Shown here in pieces: positions 34,121 to 46,267 of a stretch of DNA of 64,000 nt (the first letter of the stretch is position 1; every line of letters starts with the position of its first letter). This stretch comes from Myrica gale. Taxonomy: Eukaryota > Streptophyta > Magnoliopsida > Fagales > Myricaceae. The notes under the pieces were generated by a model that saw only the letters and a list, made by a program, of their open reading frames with translations, was not told where the DNA came from and did no database searches. A program made the position numbers and the translations under genes. The DNA lies in assembly GCA_963930655.1 (NCBI GenBank), contig OZ005612.1, positions 12,839,001-12,903,000 of the forward strand, read 5' to 3'.

Positions 34121-35198
34121 AACATTCAGAGCTTTCTCTCACATGAATCCATAGTAGTTCACCGTTACAAATTGATTATTATAGTTCCAACTTCAACGAA
34201 TTGGTCGCTCCTGTGGCCACAGATATATGATGCACGTGGTTATCCATCCACACCTCCGTTAAACCCTTGAGGGAATATGCTGAAATTTTAGCATTGTCCA
34301 AGTGTTTAAAAATAGACACATCAAGATATTCAGTCAGGGAATTAACGGATGTGTAGACTGAGGGACCATGTGCATCATATTGGTAACTACAGGGTCCCAA
34401 TCGTTAAAATTAGTATAACATAGATCAATTTGTAACAAAGTAAAACCACATGGACCATTTGGATAATTTCACCTTATTTTTATACCAAGAGAACATCCTG
34501 CTGCTATTCCTATAATTAATGTATGTTAGAAACTGCATTGAGGTAACCTATAGATCATGGTCGAATAGTAAAGTCACACAAATGAAATGATGGTAACACT
34601 TAGAGGTTGGGCTAGTGGTTAGTCTTGAAACTTGAGTATTTACTCCCCACGGTTTGAAGTTAAAATTCCTAGGTGCTAGGTACTAAGTTTATAGAATTTT
34701 TCTTAGGAATTTGACCTGATAATTATCTAATTTGTGTGTAACGGGGACTGCACAAACATGAAAATTAGTATCAAGTACTCCCATAAAAAAATATATGAAA
34801 GCAACCGTAGGAGATGTAAAGCAAAATAAAATTCTGATTTGTGTACAATGGAAGGACTGCACATGCAAGCTTAAGCATTAGTCGGGCTAAACCTCCCAAT
34901 TTCATTTCTCATATAAAAAATAAAAGCAACTGAACAATATCTAAAGCAGAAAAAAAAAACTGATGCGATTTAAAAGCTGAGAAGAGAAAAACAAGAAGAT
35001 AAGACAAATACATAAGTGAAAAAGCAAGAGTGTCGGTCTACCGCTTTTGTTTGTTCCCACTTTTGTGATGCACGTGACAATCTGAAGGTATCTACAGGCT
35101 AAGTGGGTGGCCGAAATTCACCTACCAATTTCTCAAATCGGTATTCGAACATTTTTCCGGAATTTTTTCTAAAAAAATAATTCTTTTTCAATTTTTCT

Positions 35199-35245
<47 letters not shown>

Positions 35246-36780
35246 TTTTTGACTTTTACTAATTGCAGTCCATCAACGTATTGACCCCAAAAAAGATGAT
35301 ATTAATTTTTAAATTTTTTTTTACTAACAACTATTTACTCATCTACTGTTCCTAGAATGTATGTTAGAAAGGAGGTTGGGCTAACGTAGACGTCATCCTC
35401 GAATAGTAAAGCAACACAAAGCAAAGTGAAACTGAAGGTACCTCTAAGAGATTAAGATTGTGGTTAGTCTTAGGGCTTGGGGATTTACTTTCTCCGAAGC
35501 TTCAGATTTAAAATTTAGAAAAATTATAAATAGCTTCCAGGGTTTAACTTTTTTTTTTGTTTTAAAAAAACTCACTTGATTTTAATTTGTTTAAAAAATT
35601 CACTAACTTTTAGTCATTAATAAATTAATTCACCAAATCCAACATAATTTAACTCCCTTAAACTCATTCAACAAAAAATTTATCATACCTAATCGCAACG
35701 TGACGTCTCATTAAAATAAATAAAAAATTAAAGATTTAAAACAATTAAAAACTAAAATTTAAAACAAATATAATTTTTAATAATTACTCAAAAAAATAAA
35801 AATAGGGAAAAGGATTGGGGTGGGACCTCCCCACCTCAACCCATGAACTATCTACGTTTGCTTCCTACTTCGTAAAATTTTAACACAATAAAAAATTACA
35901 ATATAATCTATATCTCCATCACATCATTACTTTTCACTATAATACATATTAAAAAATCATCTCTCTCTTCATTTTTTCACCAAATCTTTTAATACCAAAA
36001 AATTTTAACCTTTTTGTAATTTTAACACAAACACATAAATGGGGTCGAAAAATTTTGGGACTATTTTAGGAATTACGATAATTATCTGATTTATAAGTAA
36101 CGGAAAACCAGTACAAAGTTAGGGATTAGTCGGGGGAAAAAGTTATAAATATCCTCATAAAAAATACGAAAGCAACTGAAGGAAATGTAAAGTAGAAAAA
36201 ACGTAAAAATTATAATGGGAAGACTGCACTGGCTTCAGCATTAGTCGTGTAAAACTAAAAGCAACTGAACGAGATGTAAAGCAAAATAAAAAACTGACGG
36301 GAGTTTCGAAGTTCAGAAGAAAAAAACGAGGAAGATTAGACAAATACCGAAGTGAAAAAGAAAGATAGACAAAAAGCAAAAAGTGACCGTGGCTCCCTTC
36401 TCGGTCCACCACTTCTGCTTGTTTCCACTTTCGCGATGAACGTGACAATCTGAAGGTATCGACTATAGGCTAGGGAATTCTAATTATTGCTTCGCCTTCT
36501 ATCAGAAATGGTATAGTTTTCTTTTGGCTTAAACAACACGCTGTGACCCTTAAGTTTAACGTTTTTACGAGAGTAAATTTTGTTATCTTGCCTCTAGCGA
36601 TATATTCCTTTTTCCCGTTATACTTCTCCACAACATTCCATCTTTTTCATGATGGAATTCGATGATGGAGATCAAAGTGATTACGTCACTCCAATTAAAC
36701 AGAGAATGTGTTTTATTTTCTGACTAGACAGCCATTTTTCGACTTTCTCATTACGTCGCTCACAGCTGGTTAAATTTACT
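34121..36780. other. gene-free region with repeat relics
   Basis: 34164-34436 has inverted ends (GTTACAAATTGAT and its complement), like a small DNA element. Segments at about 34780-35090 and 36165-36480 resemble each other and 47690-47970 (AAGCAACTGAA, GGAGATGTAAAG, CACGTGACAATCTGAAGGTATC). They are parts of a local duplication. 35201-35241 is a TA microsatellite. No gene is supported. Confidence 0.5.
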
Positions 36781-36782
36781 AA

Positions 36783-36979
36783 GGTTGTGTTTGTGTTGTA
36801 AAATGTTGGGTATGAGAATATGTGTTGGTATTGGGTTTAGTGAAAAGGTGAAGAGAGAGATAATTTTTTATAATTTTTGTAATTTTTTATATTTTTTTAT
36901 GGGAGAGAGAGATTATATTGGAGTATTTTATTAGGAGAGAGATAAAATGTTGGAAATGTTGAGTTTTGCAAACACAACC
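36783..36979. mobile_element. Tourist-type MITE
   Basis: The 197-bp element has ends GGTTGTGTTTG and CAAACACAACC and the duplication TAA at 36780-36782 and 36980-36982. This fits PIF/Harbinger-derived MITEs. Confidence 0.7.
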
Positions 36980-37005
36980 TAAAATGCCCACTATATCACA
37001 TCTTC

Positions 37006-37329
37006 TTGTTCATGCTTCTCTGCGTAAATTCATACCAGCCATGCAACTCGGCCCTCCCTACTCTCATTGTACTCCCGAAGTTGAAAACTTTTTACGACGT
37101 AAATCAAATCCATGCAAGACTCTTAACAACTGGGTTTATCAAAAGCGCTTCTGTCAGCACCAAGATCATCCTCCAGTTCATTTCTTCACCTCAGGCGCAT
37201 CTCGTTGGATTCGCTCGCTACGTCTTTGGTTTTGTTCTGTTTGTTGCTTCAGAATGGAGTTTGTGTGGACAAGTTCACTTTCTCTCTAGTATTGAAAGCA
37301 TGTTCTAGGCTGGGTTTGGTGAAGGAAGG
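37006..37329 (+). pseudogene. PPR protein pseudogene, N-terminal fragment
   Basis: The frame starting near 37066 reads LIVLPKLKTFYDVNQIHARL, then LTTGFIKSASVSTKIILQFI. This is the typical start of PLS-class pentatricopeptide repeat proteins, organelle RNA-editing or processing factors. After ARYVF the reading shifts and NGVCVDKFTFSLVLKACSRL follows in another frame, so sequence between is lost and the frame is broken. The piece stops at GLVKEG, where the LTR of the Copia element begins. Several hundred residues are missing. Confidence 0.7.
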
Positions 37330-37602
37330 TGTTAAAGGCTCAGAGTTGTTACGCAGTTTCTTAGGTGTTCTGTACTATACTGTAATTTGCTCTTGTACAT
37401 TCTATAGAAGTTTAGCTTTACGGGTGTCATAGCGTAACAGTAAGTTTGTTATTTTTGCTCTCTCTACTCTGTTAATACTCTGTATATATGGCCGACATCT
37501 TTGCAGCTTTTCGATATAATAATATAAGAATCAGTTTCGCAAATTGCGAACTTCCACAGATTCTCTCTATTCTTCGTTTTCTTCATGGTATCAGAGGGAT
37601 AG

Positions 37603-38260
37603 TTGCTCATTTTCATGGCTTCCGATGGTGCCAATACCGTTTCCAATGTTGCTGATGATCCAGCAAGTCCTTACTATCTCCACCATGGAGATAATACCGG
37701 TCTGCAGCTTGTTTCTCTCATTTTGAATGAAGAAAATTACACCAGCTGGAGTAGGTCCATGCTTATGGCCCTCAGTGTCAAAAACAAAGAAGGTTTTGTT
37801 GATGGAACCATTCCTGAGCTTTCATCCATGGATCCTAAGTATTCTGCTTGGCGTAGATGTAACATGGTAGTCTCTGCTTGGATTGTCAACTCCATTCCAA
37901 AAGAAATGAGCACTAGTGTTATCTATATGAACACATCTCGCCACATCTGGGTTGATCTGAAGGAGAGATTCAGCCAAAGCAATGGTCCTAGGATTTATCA
38001 GATCCAAAAGACCATTTCATCACTGACACAGAATCATGGTTCTGTTATCTCCTATTACACTCGTCTGAAAGGACTTTGGGACGAGTTAGCTAATTTTCGA
38101 CCTCAGCAGTCCAATACTTACCAATCCGAAGAGCAGGTGATGCAATTTATCATGGGTCTTGACGACTTGTATTCTTCCACATGCGGTCAGACTCTGCTGA
38201 TGGACCCTCTGCCGTCAGTCAACAACGTTTTCTCTCTTTTGCTACAAGAGGAACGGTAGA
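37603..38260 (+). pseudogene. Copia gag region (fossil)
   Basis: The N-terminal stretch has the Ale/Retrofit-type signature LVSLILNEENYTSWSRSM followed by LSVKNKEGFVDG. The zinc-knuckle-like CSHCG lies downstream, near 38435-38470. In a live element this protein forms the capsid. Confidence 0.75.
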
Positions 38261-38639
38261 GAGAGGTATCTGTTATGTCTCAGAGTCATAACTCTGTTGC
38301 TTTTGCTAGCAAATCATCTTATAGCTCCTCCAATCCCGCTCAATCCTCTCAAGCATTGGAAAACAATGTTCTGATTGCAAATGTTGTATACAAGCCGAAC
38401 CAGAGGCAGTATGGGCAAGGTGCTAAGAAAGAAAAACCCATCTGTAGCCATTGTGGGAATTGCTTGGCCATACCCAGGACAAATGCTACAGACTTCATGG
38501 GTTTCCAGCTTGGTTCACCTTCACCAAAAATAGAAGTGTCCAACCTGTTGTGAACCAAGTATCAGGACTTTCTAATGCATATGTTGTTCCTCCAGATTTT
38601 TCTCAACTCACCATAACACTCGATCAGTGCTAGAAAATC

Positions 38640-39390
38640 CTTGCCATGTTGAAGCCTCAATTGCAGAATTTCTCTTCTATTTCGTCTGGAGGCCAACCCT
38701 CTGTGAATCAGGTGGGAAATCTGCAGTTACAAAATGCTAGTCCCAATCATCCTTCCACTTCTACCTTCTCAAGTAATCACCATTCCACCTCATGGGTACT
38801 GGACACAGGAGCAACCGACCACATGGTGTGCTCTCTCTCTCAATTGACTTCCATCACAGGATCTGTTAATGCCACTGTGACTTTTCCCACTGGTGTTCGG
38901 GTACCAGTCACTCATATGGGCACTGTTGTTCTCTCTAGCTCTCTCACTTTGACTGATGTGCTTTGTGTTCCAGAATTCTCCTTCAATTTAATATCAGCCA
39001 GCAAATTAATTTGTACTCATAATTGTTGTCTTATTTTTCTCTCTGCCTCATGTTTTATATAGGACCTGTCTACCTGGATGACGATTGGAGTGGAGAAGCT
39101 TGACAATGGCCTCTACCATTTTCACAAAGACGTTGCTCTTCCATCCACCTCACCAAACACCACTGCCCTGGCTGTTTCGACTGACCAAGAATTTGATCTC
39201 TGGCATCGTCGGCTTAGGCACCTTTCCTTTCCTAGGCTTAGTTTTATAACCAAATCTGTATCAAATATCCATGTTACTCAAAACAATCATTGTGATGTCT
39301 GTCCCCTTACTAAACAACGTCGTCTATTATTTCCTTTATCTACACATAGTTCTATTTCAAAATTTGATTTAATACATTGCGACATTTAGG
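38640..39390 (+). pseudogene. Copia protease and pre-integrase region (fossil)
   Basis: The aspartic protease is marked by SWVLDTGATDHMV near 38790. The GAG-pre-integrase motif LWHRRLRHLSFPRL, with a later CDVCPLTKQ zinc-binding part, lies near 39200-39320. Confidence 0.75.
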
Positions 39391-39433
39391 GTCCCTTCTC
39401 TACAATTTCTGTTTATGGTTCGAAATATTTTAA

Positions 39434-41135
39434 TTGAAACTCAATTCTCGACAAAAATCAAATGCATTCACTCTGACAATGGACTCGAGTTCAACCTTCC
39501 AGATTTCTATCCTTCAAAAGGCATCCTTCATCACCTCAGCTGCGTTGAAACTGCACAACAAAATGGTGTTGTGGAACATAAACACTAGCACCTCCTTAAC
39601 GTTGCGTGAGCGTTACGTTTCCAAGCCAATCTTCCCTTATCCTTCTGGGGCGAATGCATTCTGACAGCCACCTATATTATCAACCGAATCCCCTCTCCTC
39701 ACCTCTCCAATCAATCTCCTTATGAAATTCTTTTTTCCACCAAACCTTCATATTCTCAACTTCGTGTTTTTGGGTGCCTTTGCTACGCCTCCACTCTACA
39801 TCGTGCTCGTTCTAAATTTGATCCTCGTGCATGTGCTTGTATTTTTGTTGGTTATTCGCCAGGAATGAAGGCCTATCGGCTTTATGATTTAACCACCAAA
39901 CAATTTTTCACCACTCGTGATGTCATTTTCCATGAATTCATTTTTCCTTTTCATGATATGTTACCACCCTCTTCCTCTTCTCATTTACCATCTGACCTTG
40001 ACCACATCTTCTGCCCTTTTCCCATCACCGAAACTTTCACTCATCCCATTCCAACACCTGGTATTCCACCTCCCATATCGCCTCCTCTAGATTCCTCTCC
40101 ACCTTCTTCTCCTATCCCTCTGGATTCCTATCCGCCTTCTTCTCCTATACCTCTCGATCCACCTCCTCTGGCTCGTCCCTTATCTCGTACTCGCAGACCT
40201 CCCACATATCTCCAGGATTATCACTGCCTCCTAGTCCGCAATAACACTTGGTCTGTTTGTACTTTACCTGCTGGCAAAGCACCCGTGTCATGCAAGTGGG
40301 TTTATAAGTTGAAATTTTGTGCTGATGGAACTGAAGAGAGAAAGAAGGCCCGATTAGTTGCCAAGGGCTACACTCAGCGTGCTGGTTTGGATTACAAAGA
40401 GACCTTCTCTCCATTGGCACCTTCACCAGCTCGACGTCAATAACGCCTTCCTCCATGACGATTTGCATGAGGAAGTCTACATGAATTTTCCTCCGGGGTA
40501 TGAGCAGCAGGGGGAGCATGGAGAACCTCTTGTCTGTCGGCTGCACAAGTCCATCTACGGGCTGAAACAAGCATCACACCAATGGTTTGAGAAACTGTCC
40601 ACCTTCATCCTTTCTCAGGGCTTCGTTCAGTCTAAGGCAGATTACTCTCTTTTCAACAAGACAATTGACTGCTCATACACAGCTATTTTGGTTTACGCCG
40701 ATGATATAATACTTCCTGGCAACGATATTGCTTTTATTCATGAGTTCAAGCAAGTTCTCGATTTGAAGTTCAAACTCAAAGATCTTGGCACACTGAAATT
40801 TTTTCTTGGTCTTGAAATTGCCAGATGTTCGAAAGAAATTTTAGTTTGCCAAAGGAAGTATACTCTAGAGGTATTAGCTGATGCAAGATTTCTTGGAGCT
40901 CGGCCTGCGAAATGACCTATGTCACAGAATCTGAAACTTAGTCGCTTTGAGGGGGAGCCGATTGAAGATACTACTACCTACTGAAGATTAGCGGGGAGGT
41001 TGCTCTACTTGACTATCACCAGACCGGATTTAGCTTATTCTATGCAGGTTCTTAGTCAATTCTTAGACTCCCCCAAGCAGCCACACTTGGACGCTGCTCA
41101 CCATCTTCTCTGATACTGGAAAGCTACATCTGGGC
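39434..41135 (+). pseudogene. Copia integrase, reverse transcriptase and RNase H start (fossil)
   Basis: Integrase core remnants lie at about 39430-39860. A proline/serine-rich linker follows, then reverse transcriptase motifs: [39 protein letters not shown] and YADDI near 40690-40710. Fading RNase H-connection sequence runs to about 41130. The region is broken in several places. Confidence 0.75.
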
Positions 41136-41460
41136 AAGGAATACCACAGAGGGTATGGGATGCATTTAAGCCTTGGATTTATCCGACTAGAGAGGTGGCG
41201 ATGATGGTAGAAAAGTAGCTGAGTCCAAGTGAGAAGGTCAAAACACGTGTTTTGTTTTAATTGAGAATAACATGTCACTTACTCCATATCATCAAATTTC
41301 GTTATAAAATACATGAAATATTGTCAGAATGATAAAACAAAATTTATATTAGAGGTATTTTTGAAAAAATATTAAACTCCAGGAGCACGTATGCTTTTCT
41401 TTTTTTTTCCCTTACCAAGATTTTTTATAATATCATAATACTAAAAATTTCGACCCACTA

Positions 41461-41668
41461 GGGGGCATTTGTTTCCCAATATTTCCACCCCTCAATATTT
41501 CCAAACAATCATAAAATAATCCCTCTCTCCTTATTAAATTATAAAATAATATTATACTATTCAATTAAATTTTCTCTCTCCTCACTTTTCCATAAAATAC
41601 TATACTTTTTCACAAACCCCAATACCCAAAATTTCCAAAACCCCAATATTTCCACAAATAAACACCCC
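41461..41668. mobile_element. MITE with CTA duplication
   Basis: The ends GGGGGCATTTGTTT and AAATAAACACCCC are inverted copies with small differences. CTA is duplicated at 41458-41460 and 41669-41671. The 208-bp interior is AT-rich and non-coding. Confidence 0.65.
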
Positions 41669-41899
41669 CTAGATGACCTTTGAATTTTCAAAAGTAGAAG
41701 AAGAAAAATATGAATATGGATTACTGTGTGAATTTTATTTGTTCCAGTACTTTATTTTGAATTTTTGCTATCTTTAATTAAATTCATCCTTAATTTTGAA
41801 TTTTTGCTCTCTAAATTCGAAAATTCATATTTTTGAAAATATATCCTTTCATTGAATCCTCCTAAATTGCATTGATTTATCCTAAATATTTCATTTCAA

Positions 41900-41987
41900 T
41901 TGAAATTTGGTTATTCACCATGTACAAGATCTCCGATAAGCATCCATGGCTGAATGGTTAAAGCGGCGAACTCATAATTAGCGAATT
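41900..41987 (+). pseudogene. plastid-derived trnI-CAU fragment (NUPT)
   Basis: 41940-41985 reads GCATCCATGGCTGAATGGTT and then continues with ACTCATAATTAGCGAATTCG. This is the 5' two thirds of the chloroplast isoleucine tRNA (anticodon CAU), with a few substitutions; the T-arm and 3' acceptor strand are replaced by unrelated sequence. The preceding CACCATGTACAAGATC also looks like plastid flank. It is a nuclear copy and cannot fold into a full tRNA. The match is from memory. Confidence 0.65.
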
Positions 41988-41989
41988 CG

Positions 41990-42586
41990 GGCAACGACGT
42001 AGGGTCTTTGGACGAATATTGATGCATTTACTAAGGGCTTTGATTTGTGGAGATTATTAGTGTTTGGGTGTCAAGCCAACATTTTGGCATAATAACATAA
42101 TTACAATATAGTATCTCACTTCTCATAAAATCAACATTTTCACTGTAATAAATATAAAAAATTCATTCAAATTATCTCTTTTTACTTTTTCACAAACTCT
42201 CATACTCCAAAATTTTAACCACTTCAAAATTTGACACACAAATACCCATTGTACATCTATATGTAAAACCAGTTAAATTTGTAAAGTAAAAATAAATTAA
42301 ATATAAATAAATAGGTTTTTGATACCATAATCGAAGTTAAAACCTTCAAAGCAATCAAATACCAGCACTTTGTTTAAAACTCTTCATAAGTAAACAATAT
42401 CACCATTGAACACTCAGTCAAACATAGTACTATGTCTACTCTCAGATACTCGCCCACGTGCTATTTAATCATGACTCTCAGCAATCTCCTAAACATCATT
42501 TGAAAACATGAGATAGAAAAATGGTGAATTCGACATCACATTGAGCAAAATTATTATACAAAGGTGTACTTCATGAGCAACATTAT
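41990..42586. other. gene-free AT-rich stretch
   Basis: 42058-42245 looks like a MITE relic (TTTGGGTGTCAAG near the left, a TTGACACACAAATACCC-like right end). The rest is AT-rich with no gene seen. Confidence 0.35.
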
Positions 42587-45000
42587 TGTGACACCCCGCT
42601 TTATTTTCAGTTGTTTGCTTAATTACATATTATTCTCTTTAGAGTTTTTCAGTTTCAATAAGTCTAAATTATTACTTTATTAAGCTTAAAAATCAATTCT
42701 TCAAGTAAGTGTTTGCATTGGTTTGCATATTATTTCCTTATGAGCATCATATTTTTTATTAAAAGCTTCGTCATATTTAATTTGGCCTAATCTTCAAGTA
42801 TTTTTCAGCTTAGAGACGAATATAAGAATTTAGTAGCTGCATTAAGACATTGGATACAAGGGTACACGGGCTGGCCGAGTGCTACAATCCCAGGTGTGCT
42901 GAGCCCTGCATCCTCGGGAATACTGACCCAAGAATTTCGGGGTAAGTAAGTTGAATTCCCGGTCTGTTTGGGTGAATGAACTACCCGGTGTATCTGTGTA
43001 GTGAGCCCGGGGTAAAAGACCTGCGAAGTCGGGATCACCAAGTAGAAACACCCAGGGTTACCGAGTAGGAAATGCCGGGGGGAAAGACCAGGGCTTACCG
43101 AGAGCAGCACTCCCGGGTATGCTGAACCCTGCATGCTCGGGAATGTTGAGACCCGAGCACTACTCGAGAATTTTTAGAGGGCCAAGAGCAGACCCCGGGG
43201 GTAGTGAACCCTGAGGCTTGAGAACAAGACGGTTAGGAGAGCTACAAATTGCCCAGGGATGACCTGTTTGCCCTAGAATTTTATGATTTCATGCACATGA
43301 CGTATTGCTTTTCCACGTGTTTTAACCATGTGAGGAGCATTTAATACCTTCTTATCCAAATTTAGATGGACGTTTTGGTGGAGTCTTGTGATTGGCTCGT
43401 CCATTTAGCTTGATCTTTGTGAAAGAGATGTGATATATGGGAGACTTGTTGGCTTTTTATGATTGTTTGCTAAGTTATTTGCTCAAGATTCGCCTAGCCT
43501 AGAGTAGAGAACGTGGGATGGCCAGGGGGAATTCACCATGAAAATGTACGTAAAGAAATTGAAAATGAAAAATACTAATATAAAACATAAAAAATGAAAC
43601 TTACTTCAGGTATGCATCAATCTCAGAGCAATTGTTTAATATTTTTCCTAAACAAATTGACACAACAAATATACAAATCCACTGCCTGTAGAAGCATGGG
43701 TTTTGTATTGTACATATAACATTAAGCCTAGGAAGATTGTTAACAACAAAGGAAGCCACAATAGGGTTACTTTTAAATGAATCTACACAGTATCCCACAT
43801 TCTAAATGCTACACAACTATTCGGGACCATCAAGTGTGAAACAATATGAAACCAAACAACAACATGTTTATGATTCCAAAATAGGCATGCACATAGATAA
43901 TGACATTCTCAAAGGTTGCAGAACTACCTACCCGCAAGAGAGAGAGAGATAGAGATAAAGAGATTTCGGGAGGGTAGGGAGAAATTTGAGGGATCTGTAG
44001 ACTGTGGAGGGGAAGAGAGAGAGAGGAGGAGGAGCTTAAGTGACGCCGAGAGAGATGCACCGATGCTCGGGGAGGGATCTGCGTATTTAGGAATTAGGGC
44101 TGGAGGGAGGGGAACGGCAGTCGGCAGAAGTGTGAAGTACTGAAGATCGAGCACACCTATCTGATAAAATAGGAGAGGAGAGTGAAGTGAGAGAGACCCA
44201 CTAACCGAAGCAAAAGAGGAAGGGAGAATTCTGAGCAAGATAGAAAGGGAAAAATCGTAGGAAAAAGGAAGAGCCCGGGGTAATTTTGGTTTGCACTTTT
44301 CTTCCCTTAAGCCACTTTTGTCTTTTTCTGTCCTAACTAAGTGTTATGTTGTTCAGGTATTATTATCTAAGAAACTCCGACAAAACTCAACCAAGGCAAG
44401 GGTGTAGAGAATCAACCAAGGTATTCAGGTTAGTCTCATGCGAAAAGGCTTTTTATTTTCATGTTCATGTCTAGGGAAGATATTGTTGAAAAGTTTGTTT
44501 TTACATTCGGGAAGGACTTGTTTTAACCAAGAAAGTGTTTTGCATGTTCAGAAAGGACTTTTGTTTTAATACCAAGAATAAGAAACGTGCCCGAGCAGCC
44601 ATTTTGCTAGCTACTCGGGAGATTTTTAACAAAAGTTCCCGATGAGCCTTTTTGCTAGCTACTCGGGAGATTTTTATAAAGCCTGCCTGGCGAGACTTTT
44701 ATAAAACATGCTCGGGAAGTTCTTTTTAGTCTCGGTAAGTGTTTTTTTATGATGCCCGAGAGATTTTTGATTGAAAATGTCCGGGAGGATTTTCTTTTGA
44801 AACTAGTCAAGAGCCATATAATCTTTTCTTTTACATACAACCAGTCCTTATTAGGTTTAACAATAAAATAAAAGAGAAAATTGTATAAGTTGTTGGACTT
44901 GTCTATTTCAACATGTTATGAGTTGCTTGAGCATGTTTGATCTATGAACTGAAAGATGAAAATATGAATTTGATTGATAAAAGAGGGTCACGGCAGTGCC
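42587..45000. repeat. degenerate CTCGGG/CCCGAG repeats in probable LTR relic
   Basis: It opens with TGTGACACCCCGC, a common plant LTR start. Dense degenerate repeats with CCCGGG, CTCGGGAA and TGAACCCTG fill about 42850-43250. TGCTAGCTACTCGGGAG and related forms recur at 44590-44790. The LTR end and target duplication were not found. Around 43900-44240 the reverse strand is CT-rich and leader-like, with an exon-like frame at 43601-43798 ending at a possible donor. That could be a captured or resident gene piece; I do not recognise it. Confidence 0.4.
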
Positions 45001-45769
45001 CTAATGAAGCTCAAAGCGAGTAAAAAGGCCATGGAATGACAAAAGAAAAGAAAAGGCCCAAAAGGGTACACATGAAAGAACCATTATGAATCTATGAATA
45101 AATGATGAAAGATGAATTTGAAAATGGAACGAAAAAGTACATGGCTTTATTTTGATCGCATTTCCTCACTGATATAATCTAATATGTGCACTATGCTTAT
45201 AAATGATGAATCATGTATCATAATTACGTGCTATATTATTTATGCAATGACTGAGCATCAACAATTGCATCCATATCATGTTAGTCAAATGAAATACTAA
45301 TGTTAGTCAAATGAAATACTGAAGTATAAAAAAGTGTTGAGGAAATTGAAAAGTAAAAGCTAATGTTAGTCAAATGAAATTCTCAAATTGAAATGCAATT
45401 TGACAATTTGTCATGTAGTCAATTTTTCTTTTCCTTTTTTTATTTTTTTTAAGTTTAAGTCTTCAAAATAATTTAAGACATACTGACATAGCTTTAACTC
45501 CACGCACGTTGACGACTTGACGTCGAATTTCTTTATTATTATTTTTTCAAAACCAGCGTTTGAGTTTTGATTTTTTTTTTTTAAAAAAAAATTTCGGAAC
45601 CGAAAAATTTTGACAGAATTTCAGGTTCTGGTTCCGATTTCGAAAGTTACTTCAAAAATGTTCCGATTTCGATTCCGGTTCCGAAATATTTCGGAACCGG
45701 ATCCGAAACACCGGTATTAGAATCAGAATAAAAAATTCCGAATTCCACCGGATAAAAAGCTCACCCGTA

Positions 45770-46267
45770 AGGAAAAATTTTACACGAGAGGAAGCGTCTA
45801 TATTAAATTGCGTTTGAAGAGAGGAGGCCAAAAATTATTAAAGAATTGACCACGTAGAAAATTACGAAATTAGAGGACGGCTTCGATTAATGGAGCCTAG
45901 AAGAAGTTGGCTCATCGTAGGTAACAGGTTAGAAGCCTAATAATTGGAGCGAGAAACCCAACTACTTTTGTGCAGACGATTTGCTATTGGCTTCTCCCCC
46001 AGAAAAAAGGTCACAACATCCTATTCATCGACCCTTATATATTCGCAGTACCTTTACTTTATTCGATCAAAAAAGAAAAAAGTAAAACATTGAGTGCACT
46101 TTTCCGGCATATATTGGGGCCCGTCTCATTCTTTTGGTCATCACTCTCTTCTTTACCCGTCTTATAAGTAAACCTCTCAACTCTCAATTAACGCAGCGAA
46201 TGTAACTAAGCGAGCTGGGGAGGGGAGATAAGTTGGGTGGGGTGAGTACAAAGGAGTAAGATCGAAA
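45770..46267 (+). promoter_or_regulatory. upstream region of the RALF-like gene, shared with its duplicate
   Basis: This stretch is conserved with 32.8-33.4 kb in the decayed duplicate. The conserved blocks include GAGGACGGCTTCGATTAATG and the stretch from TTATAAGT to ACGCAGCGAATGTAACTAAG just before the gene. TTATAAGTAAAC near 46160 may be the TATA region; that is inference. Confidence 0.4.

Larger units (their letters stand above)
37330..41135 (+). mobile_element. Copia element (Ale/Retrofit-like), old and broken
   Basis: The probable 5' LTR is 37330-37585 (TGTTAAAGG to TTCTTCA), followed at once by the primer site TGGTATCAGAGG at 37586. Coding parts then come in the Copia order: gag, zinc knuckle, protease, integrase, reverse transcriptase, start of RNase H. 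No 3' LTR is recognised after 41135, so the element is truncated at its right. Several breaks are present and it is a fossil. It lies in the PPR pseudogene. Confidence 0.82.

Noticed and set aside
41940-41987. A complete tRNA gene
   Set aside because: The T-arm and 3' acceptor strand are absent, so it is a plastid-derived fragment.
42587-45000. A complete LTR with both ends
   Set aside because: The TGTGACACC start is plausible, but no matching end or target duplication was found.
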